Shown: positions 12,302 to 23,199 of the stretch, piece by piece
How the letters are laid out: each line of letters starts with the position of its first letter
Numbering within the stretch: the first letter of the stretch is position 1
NCBI GenBank assembly: GCA_015680685.1
Contig: MNCI01033529.1
Location: 592,579 to 656,578, forward strand
Direction: 5' to 3'
DNA length: 64,000 nucleotides
Source: Gnetum montanum
Lineage: Eukaryota; Streptophyta; Gnetopsida; Gnetales; Gnetaceae
Translations under genes and position numbers: made by a program
The notes under the pieces: generated by a model
Told to the model about the DNA's origin: nothing
Seen by the model: the letters and a program-made list of their open reading frames with translations, nothing else
The model's database searches: none

Positions 12302-12605
12302 TGGTGAAACACCCTAAATTTTCAGGGCATCCTTGCTTCACCAGGTCCTTGCAAGCTCAGGCAGTGTCATGGCATTTCATCAGGGGATGGATGCTCTAGG
12401 TTTCAGGGTGTATAGTTTGGCAAATTTTCTAGCTGAGTAATTCATCCAACTGATAGCCTATACAGAAATGATGTGAAGAGTTGTCGGTGATGCTCAAAAT
12501 GGACAAAACAGTTTGGCAATTTTTCTAGTCGAAGAGTCCGCTACGCTTTCTACTATAGCAAGCTTTGGGAGATAGTTGTTTAGGTGATCAATTGTAAATT
12601 GTCGC

Positions 12606-13210
12606 AAGACAAGATGCTATGCTATGCTATGTAGCGTAGCATAGCATAGAAAGAGCAAGATAGGAAGGCTCGACTTACTTAGTGATTCCAAATGCACTCA
12701 GTTAGTGCCTCTGTCCTTCAAAAATAGTTACTTCGCTTGGCTCCAAGTCCTTTAGCAAAGGCTCCTTCACCAAAAAGTGGCAAACTTAGCAAAAAGCAGG
12801 CCATGTCGACTGCTATGCTATGCTACACTACATAGTGTAGCGCAGCGTAGCAACTCTACAGGGGGTGACAAAAGACATCTCAAAGGGAAGGATCAACAAG
12901 TTTGCAAGTTTCGCAGTGCAAAAGGAAAAGTTTGCACAATGTCAACATTTTCGCGACTAAGGCTAGCTACTACGCTACGTTACGCTATGTAGCATAGCAC
13001 AGTGTAGAAAATAAGCCAAAAGTAGTTAGAGAACTTCAAAGGTTTCCAACACATGTAACAAGATGTAACACAAGTTTTGCTTCAAGACGAAATCCAAGTT
13101 TTTGCTTCAAACTAATGGCTACGCTATGCTATACTGCATAGCGTAGCACAACATAGTAAGATGCTATGCTACACCTAACATGCTACACTACAAAGCATAG
13201 TAAAGCATGG
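12606..13210. repeat. Palindromic CTATGCTACG blocks in the LTR of A
   Basis: Four blocks (about 12612-12650, 12811-12850, 12967-13007 and 13120-13205) are made of CTATG/CTACG steps followed by their reverse complement, for example CTATGCTATG then TAGCGTAGCATAG. Each could fold into a hairpin. The same CTATGCTACGCTATGG string recurs in the minisatellite at 18364-19575, and GCGTAGCTACG in the 50-bp array after it. Confidence 0.75.
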
Positions 13211-13291
13211 CAAGTTGGTTGTACTACTTCAATGCACTTCACCTAATTGCACCATTAGCACACAACTCCAAGCTCTGATAGCATAATTACA

Positions 13292-13357
13292 GCATGGTAG
13301 GCTCACAATTACAGCATTGCAGGCTTGTAATTATAGCATGGAAGGCTCGTAATTATA
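13292..13357 (+). repeat. 22-bp tandem repeat, three copies
   Basis: The units are GCATGGTAGGCTCACAATTA plus CA and two variants (13292-13313, 13314-13335, 13336-13357), preceded by a half unit at 13281-13291. The array lies about 70 bp upstream of the LTR TATA box, where such repeats often act as enhancers. That role is inference. Confidence 0.8.
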
Positions 13358-13425
13358 GCATAGATCTATTAGCACAAGCCTAAGACATGTGGCATCCAAA
13401 CTGCATCCTTCATGTGCCCTTGGTC

Positions 13426-13436
13426 CTATAAATACC
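13426..13436 (+). promoter_or_regulatory. TATA box of element A LTR
   Basis: CTATAAATACC is a near-consensus plant TATA box in the plus direction. Transcription would start near 13460 and run toward gag. It supports the LTR reading of 12302-14061. Confidence 0.65.
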
Positions 13437-14066
13437 CCAATGAGTAATGCTCAAAGGGTTGGAGGATGGACAAATAGATAGAGAGTGAACTGGTTGGCGA
13501 GCAAGCAAAAACGTTAGCATTGCATTCTTGAGCATTGTAAACATAATGTTTGACACTACGAATAGTTAGCACTCGCATTTGGCATTTTGTTCTACTCTTT
13601 CTTGCTATCCTCATAGCATTTTGCATCATTGACTCCCGAGTCCACTTTCAAGCATATAGTTGTCTTGATCTAAACGTCCTGGTTACCTTTGGGATCTCTA
13701 TGCTTCCCAACGTCACATAACCAATTGTATCTACCTTGATAGAGTAAAGTCACAATCTTAAAGCGGTGCAACTTTCTAACTACATTTTACTTTGCTTTCC
13801 TACTTGTTATCACATTTTACATTGCTTTTTATTCCTTTTGCATTTAAAGTTATCATTTTATGCTAGAAGTCTCATTTTCAAATTATCCATTTGCAAAAGG
13901 TTATATTAACACCAACTAAGTCCCTATCCGATCGACTAGACCATTCAGGGCACCCCATTTTTGTTTATCTAGCATGGCCCTCCTATGGATTCAGGGTTAA
14001 GACTGTCAGTGACTGATGACCCATCGGTGTTTTCCAACTACTGACATTTTCGGTCACTACAATTTT

Positions 14067-14082
14067 CTAGTGCTAGGAGGGC
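14067..14082 (+). other. Possible primer binding site of element A
   Basis: TAGTGCTAGGAGGGCC follows the putative LTR end after a 5-base gap. It resembles a decayed TGGCGCTAGG-type junction of plant Tat elements (recalled from general knowledge). I could not match it to a tRNA with confidence. Confidence 0.35.
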
Positions 14083-14110
14083 CTTTTGGTGCCCTTTCTA
14101 TGTGTCATGG

Positions 14111-14438
14111 TAGTCTTGTAAGTGTTCTACACCTTGATATGCATTAGCATAAACTTGACATTCTTTTATGATTATTTACGCATTGTGCGGTACATATTGG
14201 CTGCTTCAACAATTTCTTTGAAATCCTATAGGGCATAAAGCCTCCAATTGCCAATTGACTTGCTTGTTTTACAGTAGTCTTGCACGCATTCTATATCCTA
14301 TCATGAACTAGCATAAATGTAACACCCTTTTGCAGTTGTTTATGCATCGTGTGGTACAGATCAGTTGCTCCAACGATTCCTCTAGAATCCGGCAAGACAT
14401 AAAACATTTCAATTGCTTTTCAGTTTTCTTGTTTTTCT
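14111..14438 (+). repeat. 164-bp tandem duplication in the leader of A
   Basis: Two diverged copies start with TAGTCTTG at 14111 and 14275. They share blocks such as TTTATG, GTGTGGTACA, TGCTCCAACGATT and a CAATTG-rich end. The pair lies between the primer site and gag. No function is evident. Confidence 0.65.
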
Positions 14439-14956
14439 TGTTTGCAAAATCATTTAGTTTCTTAATGATGGCTTTCTCGAGCACTGTTGCTAACACCTTC
14501 AACGTTGAAGTTCGCATCATAACTCAAGGCATCACAGGTGTCGAACAACCGCTCAACCCAATGCTGGAAACACATTAATCCCTTAGGATCCAAAATCAGG
14601 GACCTGAGGGCTTGGCCCAGCAACATGAGTGTTATAACTTTCTCTATGCAAAGGTGTAGGCAAACCTACCCTTGGATGTGTAAGAACTCGAAGACAAATG
14701 TATCTTCGAGTTTGCTTACTGCAATGGGAAGGAATTTGTTCCTACTCCTGGTGCTTCCATACCTTTGACACAGATAAATCAATGGCTTCTAGACCAGTTG
14801 ATCTAGTTGGCTAGACTTAGGGAGCAACCGAACATAGCATCTAACCATGATGATGCTTTCTAAGATGGATAAGAGTAACTTGATTCCCAATCCGACAGGG
14901 GAGGTTAAACCAACCCCGTTACCATTCCTCCTACCCAATTTTTCTAAACCAGACTA

Positions 14957-16945
14957 TTGTCTGTCGCCACTTCCTTCGTAATCAAACCTATGCTTTTGCA
15001 ACCCATAATTACGTCTGCAATGGGTAGCCATGTCAACCCCTTGGCGTATCAATTCCCCTTTTCCCCTATTTCATTTTCAACCATTTTTGCTTTGCAAGCC
15101 GTTCATCATTCCATTCCCATAATGCATCATACGCCAATCACGGCTACCCTGCCACATGTTTACACCATGCCTACCTTACAGTTGTGTGCAGCATTTGCTT
15201 CCATTCCTATATTTACTCCTATCCCACCATTGGTGGTAGGCCCAGGCCCATCAACATGATGGACCCCATTCACTACTCCCCCTACTACGTTACCATCACA
15301 GATGTCTCACATTCATCATCATGCCTACCAAGTGCCACAAACAATACCACCCAGCATGGGGATCTGGTCTATTCCGCCAGCCATGCAAATAGTCTACCTT
15401 GTAACACAACCCTCAACTATTACTACAACGGCACCACTTGTTAGTTGGTAGATGCCACAAGTAATGTAGTTCACAGAGGCCATCCCAATGGCATTGCTGA
15501 TAGCTTATGCTACCACACCTGCTACACCACAGATGGGAGCTGCCTGGTAGTTCCCTAACCATCTACGTCATCCTAGGGTCTGGACCAAGCATTCCATCTT
15601 ATCCATACCCTTACTGAAGAGATAAAATGCCTTAAGGCTATTAGGTCTAACACGGTACAAGTCATGGACTTTTACCAAGATGACGCCATCAGCCCTGCCA
15701 TCCCCGCACTGACGCTACCCCCAAGGATATCCCTTCCATACTTCACAAAATACAATAGGGAGGGGGATCCCAACGCACATCTTGTTACCTTTAGGTCTAA
15801 ATCCCTCCTATTGCAACAATGGCTACACATGATTATCTATGTCTTTGCTCTGTCCCTAGTCAGGAGAGACTTGGATTGGTTCAGCATGCTTCCACACTCA
15901 TCCATTTCAACTCTGGAGGAGCTTCTGACCTAGTTCGTGACACGCTTCAAGTATAACTTGAAGCTAGAAATCATGCTGGATCAGAGCAGGATCCTCTGGA
16001 ACTAGTCCAAAAGTTCATCTAGCATTGGAGCACAACCCTTAATGAAATCCTCGAGCCCATTGCGGAGGCCCACCTACTGGCCATCTTTAAGGGTGTAGTA
16101 AACAACTTCATCAAGTCTAAGCTATACTACCTTGCTCCTCGCACTCTTAGTAAGGACTTCACTCAGACCAAGATCATACAGGATGCAGCTAAGGTAAGCA
16201 AAGATCTAACCTATGTTGCTTACAAGAACACCTTCATAAAGAAGGACAAGGGTAAGGCTGCAACAGCCACAGTGGCCACTGTGGCATGTGAGGCCAAACC
16301 CAAACCTAATAACAATGGTAATGAGAACAACAAGAAATTAGCCACACCTGTAGCTAACCCCATGCCTAAGTAGGGCAACGCACCACAACCTGCTACACCC
16401 GTACCCAAGACGTCTACACCACCAAGGTTGAACTTTGTGCGTAAAGATCGCTCAAAGTACACTCTACTACTAGTTAAGCCTTCAAAGCTTCTGAAGTAGC
16501 TACTAGCCATGGGGTACATCCTGCACAAGCAGATGTCAGAAGAGGGAGCCAGGAAACATCAATAGTACTGTGAACTCCTCAGGAACCCCTCGTTGGCCCT
16601 GCCCAATGAGCCCCTAGTTCCTACAATTTTTAGGCTGGATCGATTTTGTGACTACCACCAATAGTGTGGTCATGACATGGACTACTATCTGGCATTGAAG
16701 GATGACATCTAGAGGTTGATTGACCAGGGAAAACTGGTGTTAGATGAAAGTAATCCAGTACATCCTAAAAACCAGTCTCTGCACATCTACACTGACCCCC
16801 TCAAAGCCAACAATGTTGGTTATGTTATCAACACTATCAACATTGACAGTAATCCTGGACTGCCCCAACAGCCATTTGTGATTGACATGCCTTAGCATAG
16901 TGCAGCAACACCACGAGCTACTGGTCAAAGCCCGTAGTAGCTATT
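14957..16945 (+). pseudogene. Tat-type gag, element A
   Basis: This is the structural protein of the Tat element. The N-terminal half (to about 15600) is rich in Pro, Thr, Met and His. The capsid core begins near 15700 with PRISLPYFTKYNREGDPNAHL, then LSLVRRDLDWFSMLPHSSIS and an LEELLT-FVTRFKYN region, the usual Tat gag landmarks. A Lys/Ala-rich stretch follows (16230-16330). The conserved end CDYHQ-x-CGHDMDYYLALKDDI (16650-16720) is the Tat counterpart of a zinc knuckle. At least three frame changes and many stops are present. The exact start is uncertain because the first third shifts frame. Confidence 0.75.
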
Positions 16946-17579
16946 TTTCTTGAGAGTCCCTCCCCGAATGTCTGCCCCTATGCCACTTGTCAGCAAAACC
17001 ACACCACCTATTAGCAAAACCATGCCACCTTGCCCGTTAACATCGTTAACTCTGTTTGTCATCAGGGGGCCGACTACTTCAATAGCCCCCATCCTGCGTA
17101 AGATAGCTAAACAACTTTCTTGTCCTAAAAAATGAGAAGTGCGTTTCACATGTGAGATGTCAAGGGGAAGTACCATCCCAGGTACCTCCAAGCCTATGTC
17201 TTTGTCCCCCGCGTCTATGCCCTCATCACCAAAGAGGGACATTGCTACAACCACACAGTTTGAGCCACCCTACCAAAAAGGGTCTAAACCTAGACCTAAA
17301 ACTACCCCTCCTTAGGAAATCTACCTTTAGGGACGAATAGAAGAGGAGAAGGGTAGTAAATAGGAGGGTGGCTAAGACCTCTTGGACGCTCTCGCGTAGG
17401 TCAAACAAGCTCTAAAATAAAAAGATAGTACATTAAGCTTGTATGACCTAATCATGATGTCTGCCCCACACTGTAAGGCTTTGGTCCACATGTTGACGTT
17501 GATTCTGGTCGAGGAAAACATGCCCGCGGAAGAAGAAGAGATCCACTCAGTCATGCTTCCCCCCACACCTACAGAGCCA

Positions 17580-18258
17580 GAGTCGTCCTAGTTCACTTTC
17601 TACTACGAATCCATTAGGGAAGATCCCAAAAGGGGTCAGGTGACTACAACACCCCTATTCATCACAATTCAGGTCAGCCAACACCAGATCTGAAGGGTAC
17701 ACATTGATGATGGGCTGCTAGAAATGCCATCCCCTTCCATATTGTGGAAAACCTGGGCTTGGTCAACCAGATCATCCCTCAAAGACATCATGCTTAAGGT
17801 CGTTTTACAGGGCATGGATTGTGGTGAAGGGCACGGTCTATATTGACTTCATGATGGGGGACCAGTTCCTCACAAATGCAATGTTCATCATGGTTGAAGA
17901 GATGTCCAGGTTCAACCTGATCTTGGGGAGGTCATGGATGGCGCACCTTAGAGTAGTCTCTTGACCCATTCATCAAGAGATCCATCTGCCCTACACAGGT
18001 AGGGAGGTGGTGATCCATGGTGATAAGGTGACAATGCAAGCTATAAACAACATGGACATGGAACAAGGCTCAGGGGTTATAACCTCTGAGAATGAAGCGC
18101 TTGTTCCTACGAAGGAATCGGCTCAGCAAGTCAATTTCCAAAATGAAGATGCATGCACTATGTTGCCCTTCCAAGTAGGGAACAATGATATCGATGAAGG
18201 CCCTGGCAAAACACCTTGGCCTTATGTCTCGTTCAACCCACAATGGGTCAAGAAGTAA
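17580..18258 (+). pseudogene. Aspartic protease, element A
   Basis: This would process the polyprotein. A DDG active-site remnant (expected D-S/T-G or D-D-G in Tat proteases) lies near 17705, followed by NAIPFHIVENLGL after a frame change. The flap and core strands read VKGTVYIDFMMG and LILGRSWMAHL near 17925, the hallmark LLGRPW block. The frame then stays open to 18258. The domain is inactive because of frame changes. It ends just before the minisatellite. Confidence 0.7.
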
Positions 18259-18363
18259 CTACACATAGTGTAGCAACCCCACTGCTTCCTACCTAGTTGC
18301 CATCCCTTATACATTTATCGCTTGTTTGCTTTGCATCATTGGCATATCATCCCTTTAGCACGG

Positions 18364-19575
18364 TAAGGCCCGAAATGGCCTAAAACTATGCTCACACCAT
18401 GGCTCGAAATGGCCTAAAACTATGCTATGCCATGGCCCGAAATGGCCTAACACTATGCTACACCATGGCCCAAAATGGCCTAAAATTATGCTATGCCATG
18501 GACCAAAATGGCCTAAAACTAGCTATGGCTTGAAATGGCCTAAAACTAGTGTTGGCCCACAACGACCTAAAACTAGCCCATGGCCCAAAATGGCCTAAAA
18601 CTATGCTATAACAAGGCCCGAAATGGCCTAAAATGATGCTACGCTATGGCCCGAAATAGCCTAAAACTATGCTACACCAAGGCCCGAAATGGCCTAAAAC
18701 TATGCTACACTATGGCCCCGAAATGGCCTAAAACTATGCTACGCTATGGCCCGAAATGGCCTAAAACTATGTTACGCTACAACCTGCAATGGCCCAAAAC
18801 TAGCTATGGCCTAAAATGGCCTAAAACTATGCTACGCTATGGCCCGAGATGACCTAAAACTAGCAACAACCTAAGACAGTCTAAAACCAACAAAGGCCCA
18901 AAATGGCCTAAAACTAGCAAAGGCCCAAAATAGCCTGAAACTAGTTATGGCCCGAAATGGCCTAAAACGATGCTACATTAGCTATGGCCTAAAACTATGT
19001 TCCCCTATGGCCCGAAATGGCCTAAAACTATGTTGCACCAAGGCCCTAAATGGCCTACAACTATGCTACGCTATGGCCCAAAACGGCTTATAACTATGCT
19101 ACGCCACGGCGCAAAATGGCCTAAAACTATGCTATATTAGCTACGACCCAAAATGGCCTAAAAGTATGTTCCCCTATGGCCTGAAATGGCCTAAAAATAT
19201 GCTACGCCAAGGCCCAAAATGGCCTAAACTATGCTACGCTATGGCCCAAAATGGCCTAAAACTATGCTACTCCACAGCCTGAAATGGCCTAAAACTATGC
19301 TATGCCACAGCCCGAAATGGCCTAAAACTAGCTATGGCCCAAAATGGCCTAAAACTTGCACTAGCTCAAAACAACCTAAAACTATCAAAGGCTTAAAATG
19401 GCCTAAAACTATGCTTGCTACGCAATCACCCAAAATGGCCTAAAACTATGCCACACCATGGCCCGAAATGGCCTAAAACTATGTTACACTATGGCCTGAA
19501 ATGGCCCAAAACTAGCTATGGCCTAAAATGGCCTAAAACTACACTACGCTATGGCCCAATATGGCCTAAAACTAG
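18364..19575 (+). repeat. GGCC-rich minisatellite, 33/27-bp units
   Basis: About three dozen tandem units have a core ATGGCCCGAAATGGCC followed by TAAAACTATGCTACGCT (33 bp). A shorter form lacks 6 bp and ends TAAAACTAGCT (27 bp). Both lengths are multiples of three, and two of the three plus-strand frames stay largely open across units, giving an 11-residue period such as KWPKTMLRYGP. Each unit has two GGCC palindromes. The array sits exactly between protease and RT of element A. Copies differ by scattered substitutions, so the expansion is old or has been shuffled. Confidence 0.9.
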
Positions 19576-19755
19576 CAACGATCTGGAAAGACCTTAAACT
19601 AGCAGTCTTAGCGTAGCTACGACTTTAGCAGTCCGAAAAGACCTTAAACTAGCAGTCTTAGCGTAGCTACGACTTTACTAGTCCGGAAAGACCTTAAACT
19701 AGCAATCTTAGCGTAGCGGTGACTTTAGCGGTCTGAAAAGACCTTAAACTAGTAG
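19576..19755 (+). repeat. 50-bp tandem array
   Basis: Three and a half units carry GAAAAGACCTTAAACTAGCA followed by GTCTTAGCGTAGCTACGACTTT. The unit shares the words CTTAAACTAGC and GCGTAGCTACG with the minisatellite next to it and with the LTR palindromes, so it may have grown from the same seed. Confidence 0.8.
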
Positions 19756-20290
19756 TTTCGATTTGTTACACATTCATAGTTCACAATGACATTAAACTAG
19801 CAGTTTCATGTTTTCGCATCAATAGTTTTGCATTTTTTATTTTAGCATTTCTGCATCTCCATGCCTTAGTAGTCTACCATGACTTTAACTGGAAAATTTT
19901 AATCTTTATATCACACTTCGCTAGTTACATCTCATCATCATTTTGCAAATTTTCATTATACACAATTATTATGAACAAGTGCCTCCTAAATAGACTCTTA
20001 TTTCATTTTGGCAGGTTGAGCAAAAAATGGAAATCCATTGCGATCTCTCCATGCCTTTAGCAAGTCCACATGGCAAACTCGCAAGACAACTGAACCTAGA
20101 CCTAACCAAATAGGAATCAACCATAGCTAACACCATAGCATCCTTAGAAACATCCCCAAACTAGCCTAAGCATCTAGTCTGAACCCTAGATTTAGAGGTC
20201 GAGGATGTAACTGAGGACCCTCTCGTCGAGACGCCTATGACCACGTCTAAGGGGAAAGTAAAAACATTAAAACTTAGCTCCCTCTTAGAT
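19756..20290 (+). other. Spacer before RT in element A
   Basis: Apart from a short continuation of the array (to about 19800), it has no repeat. From about 20000 it shows broken coding that leads into the RT linker. I see no splice sites I would trust, though an intron between protease and RT is known in the related Ogre group. Confidence 0.4.
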
Positions 20291-21590
20291 GCATAGATGT
20301 ACAAATATGTAGCCAAAATTTTGCAAGACAACATTAAGGTCTTTGCATGGTCATACAGTGACATGTCGAGTTTAGACGTGAGGCTGATACAACACAACAT
20401 TGTCTTAGACCCGCGCATGAAAGCAGTCAAGCAGAAGGCCCATAAGGTTAAACCAAAAATTGCGCTAGCCGTAAGAGATGAAATCACTAAGCTATCCCAA
20501 GGTGGTTTCATCCGTGTAGTTGATTACTTAGAATGGGTGTTCAACATGATTGTGGTTTCTAAGAAAATAGGAGGAATACAAATCTATATAGACTTCTAGG
20601 ATCTGAACAAAGCAACGATCAAAGATGATTTCCCACTTCCAAGCATCGACACTATGGCTGGTCATGCTCTATTATCATTCATGCATGGTTTCTATGGATA
20701 CAACCAAATTTTCATTAACCTAGATCATCAGCTAACAACAACCTTCATGACCCCATGGCGTACCGTTTGTTACACCATGATGCCTTTTGGGCTCAAGAAC
20801 ATTGGAGCAACCTACCAGTAAGCCATGACCTACATCTTTAGCAACTACATCCTGGAAATGTTGAACGACTACATGGATGATATAGTGGTCAAATCCAAAG
20901 AAGTCACTGATCACCCACACGATCTAGGGGTAGTCCTTAAATATTGTCAAATGCATGATTTATGCCTCAATCCCAAGAAGTGTGTCTTTGGGGTAAAAAT
21001 CAGATGCAAGTTAGGGTTTGTAGTATCAGAGGCTAGGATATGCATGGACCCTGACAAAGTTAAGGCCATCATCAACCTGGTCCCTCCTACAGACCTTAAG
21101 GAATTGTGTAGTTTGCAAGGTAGGGTACAATTCATTCGAAGGTTTATAGCAAAGTTAATTGACAAGTTACACCCCATGCAACATCTTCTAAAGAAAAGGA
21201 TTAACTTTGAATGGACAAATCAATGTCAACAAGCCTTCAATGACTTAAAGAAAGAGCTCTTGCACCTCCCAACTGTGCATCCGCCACAAAGGGATAAGCC
21301 TTTCTTCATCTACCTTACCACCTCTGACACATCTATCGTAGCACTGTTATGTTAGAAATGAGATGATGGTTCTGAGATACGAGTGTATTATCTAAGTCAT
21401 GCATTAATAGCATATGAGGCTAAATACAATGAAGTAGAGAGGAATTTCCTTGCCGTAGTGTTTACATTAAAAAAGTGGAGGCATTACCTGTTTCGTAGTA
21501 CAATTAACATTATTTGCAAAAGCAACATACTCTGGGCTATTACTAACAACCTGTATGAAGGTAGCAGGATAGCCTGATGAAAAGCAATAA
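20291..21590 (+). pseudogene. RT and RNase H, element A
   Basis: This would synthesise the element's DNA. The linker motif FAWSYSDM is at 20342-20365. RT follows with GGFIRVVDYLEWVFNMIVVSK, KDDFPLPSIDT, MMPFGLKNIGATYQ and the intact catalytic YMDD (in DYMDDIVVKSK, near 20870). The thumb has LNPKKCVFGV and PTDLKELCSLQGRV. RNase H follows with FIYLTTSDTSIVALLC, YYLSHALIAYEAKYNEVER and LKKWRHYL. Only about four stops interrupt 1.3 kb, so this is among the better-preserved coding parts. Downstream it runs into the archaeal-type RNase H. Confidence 0.9.
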
Positions 21591-21699
21591 CTATAGAATT
21601 CGACTTACACTATGTGAGCTAGTCATCGACAAAGGGTCAAGCCATAGCGATGCAACTTACAGCCTCACCTGTCAACGGCCAGGCAACCATAAATCCCAA

Positions 21700-22233
21700 A
21701 TTTCTAGACGAGCATGTTAGCACTATCAACATCATCCCATTGCACCTGGAAGCTACTTTACACTTTGACGATGCCTCAACTACATGAGGAGGTAATCTAG
21801 CTACCACCATTACATTCCCCTTAGGGGAAATGCATCCTTTCGCTTACTGTTTTGCATTCCCATGCACAAACAACATGGCAGAGTATGAGGGGCTACTTAG
21901 AGGCCTCTCAGCTGCCCAAGCACTATGCATACAACACCTGGCAATTCATGGGGATTCACAAATAGTTGTGAAATAAATCATCAAGGTCTATGCCTGCAAA
22001 GCTACCCACCTGCAACCCTATTGCAACCTAGCAAAAAGCTTGCTCAAACAATTTGCAACTATGGATGTGCAACACGTGCCATGCAACGAAAACACCGTAG
22101 CAGACACCTTAGCCACCCTAGCACTAACTATCCCACCACACTTGTTTGCAAGTTTTCTGACCTCGATTGTCGAATGTACTGAGCCTATCACTCAAACGGC
22201 ACATGTGGCCTCTATCAGTGTTGCGAATACCTA
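21700..22233 (+). pseudogene. Archaeal-type RNase H, element A
   Basis: This is a second RNase H, the marker of Tat-lineage elements. Acidic positions can be read in HFDDAST near 21768, NNMAEYEGL near 21875, HGDSQIVVK near 21950 and NENTVADTLATLAL near 22090. Two stops interrupt it (in AST-x-GGN and VVK-x-II). It stands in the usual place after classical RNase H and before integrase, unlike the copy in element B. Confidence 0.85.
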
Positions 22234-22239
22234 GGAGTG

Positions 22240-22770
22240 AAGCCTACCTGCAACACGGAAAACCCTCAATCAGATTGACATCTACCCAAAAAGATGTGAT
22301 TCGTAAATGTGCCTGGTAATATATGCTCATGGGAAATGACGCCCTGTGAAAATGCTCCTATGACAGGATATTGCTGGCATGCGTGGGTGAGGAGCAGGCG
22401 TGGAAGGTGGTTAATGAAGTGCATGAGGGACTGTGTGGTGGACACATAGCACCTAGGGCCATGGCTATGAAAATTAGATGCCTAAGGTACTACTAGCTCC
22501 ATATGGAGTGTGATTGCCTATCGAAAGTCAAGATGTGTCACATGTGCCAGAGACATGAAAATCTCATACACGTTTCACCTACAGAGCTGCACCCAACGTA
22601 GATCACGTGGCCATTCTAGCGATGGGAACTAGACCTCATAGGACCTATCACACCTAAGTCCTTCATAGGGCATAGCTTTATCATCACTGCCACTAAGTAT
22701 TTTACTAAGTGGGTGGAAGCTATCTTCCTAAGGAAGACGACATATCAACAGGTTTGACATTTCATCTTCC
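22240..22770 (+). pseudogene. Integrase N-terminal part, element A, truncated
   Basis: The zinc-binding domain reads VHEGLCGGH and KMCHMCQRH (22418-22556, H-H-C-C type). The start of the catalytic core is at WELDLIGPITPKS (near 22628), with the first catalytic Asp present. Coding ends near 22770 at the junction with DNA of element C2, so the other catalytic residues and the C-terminal domain are gone. Confidence 0.8.
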
Positions 22771-22774
22771 CCTG

Positions 22775-22797
22775 AAGATTAAGTAACCCTTAATCTT
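22775..22797. repeat. Perfect palindrome at an element junction
   Basis: AAGATTAAG and CTTAATCTT, 9-bp arms around TAACC, lie in the roughly 50 bp between the last readable codon of element A and the first of C2. It may mark a deletion or end-joining event. A transcription terminator role is unlikely in this context. Confidence 0.7.
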
Positions 22798-22824
22798 GGA
22801 TACTTTTCACTCCTTAGTTTTTAA

Positions 22825-23180
22825 TTATCAATATGAATCACTAGGAAGTCACCAGGATAGGACCATGCACATACGGTAGTTACAATGTCCTCCACCAGTT
22901 TCAAGGAAATAGTGATGGACTATTCTGCTAACTCAAGACACATGTTACTCTTCTTGAGCGGAGGTAGGTTCTAGATTTTGTACATCTCATGAGAAATTAG
23001 ATTAATAATAGAACTTGAATCTAGAAGAGCTTTGCAAGACTCATTCCTAGTGATTTGCAAATAGATTAAGGGACTTTCAGGATTAAATCTTTTCCTAGGA
23101 AGGTGGCCAACATTTATCAAATCAATTACCACATGGGTTAGCATGACAGTATGCACTTTTGAAGATATTTGGTTCAAAGA
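22825..23180 (-). pseudogene. Protease, element C2
   Basis: The 23177-22971 part reads VGHLPRKRF, SPLIYLQITRNES and KALLDSSSIINLISHEMY, closely matching the C3 protease (KALLDSGSRVNLISQELY). The active-site triplet D-S-G is D-S-S here. The frame continues past a stop to ITISL, VEDIVTT and FLVIHI, after which similarity ends near 22825. The LLGRP-type block is lost at the truncation. Confidence 0.8.
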
Positions 23181-23199
23181 GAACTCAAATAGATTAGAT

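Larger units (their letters stand above)
12302..14061 (+). repeat. 5' LTR of element A
   Basis: The start is set by the break from element B coding and a TG at 12302. The end is set by CACTACA at 14061, followed by TAGTGCTAGGAGGGCC, which I take as a decayed primer site. A TATA box at 13426-13436 points rightward to gag. The U3 part holds four palindromic CTATGCTACG blocks and three 22-bp repeats. No second copy lies in the window because the 3' end is lost, so both borders are inferred. Confidence 0.6.
12302..22770 (+). mobile_element. Element A: Tat-type Ty3/gypsy LTR retrotransposon, 3' truncated
   Basis: This plus-strand element starts with a long LTR (TGGTGAAACACCC) inside element B. 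Its order is LTR, leader with a 164-bp duplication, gag, protease, minisatellite, RT, RNase H, archaeal-type RNase H, and the first third of integrase, where it is cut at about 22770. That order and the second RNase H identify the Tat lineage of plant Ty3/gypsy elements. Its base composition is richer in C and G than that of its neighbours. Stops and frame changes occur in every domain. The rest of integrase and the 3' LTR were lost at the junction with C2. Confidence 0.85.

Noticed and set aside
18364-19575. CRISPR array
   Set aside because: Units are contiguous with no unique spacers, and the context is a plant retrotransposon.
22775-22797. Rho-independent terminator
   Set aside because: A stem without a T-run in a eukaryotic retroelement junction; prokaryotic termination does not apply.
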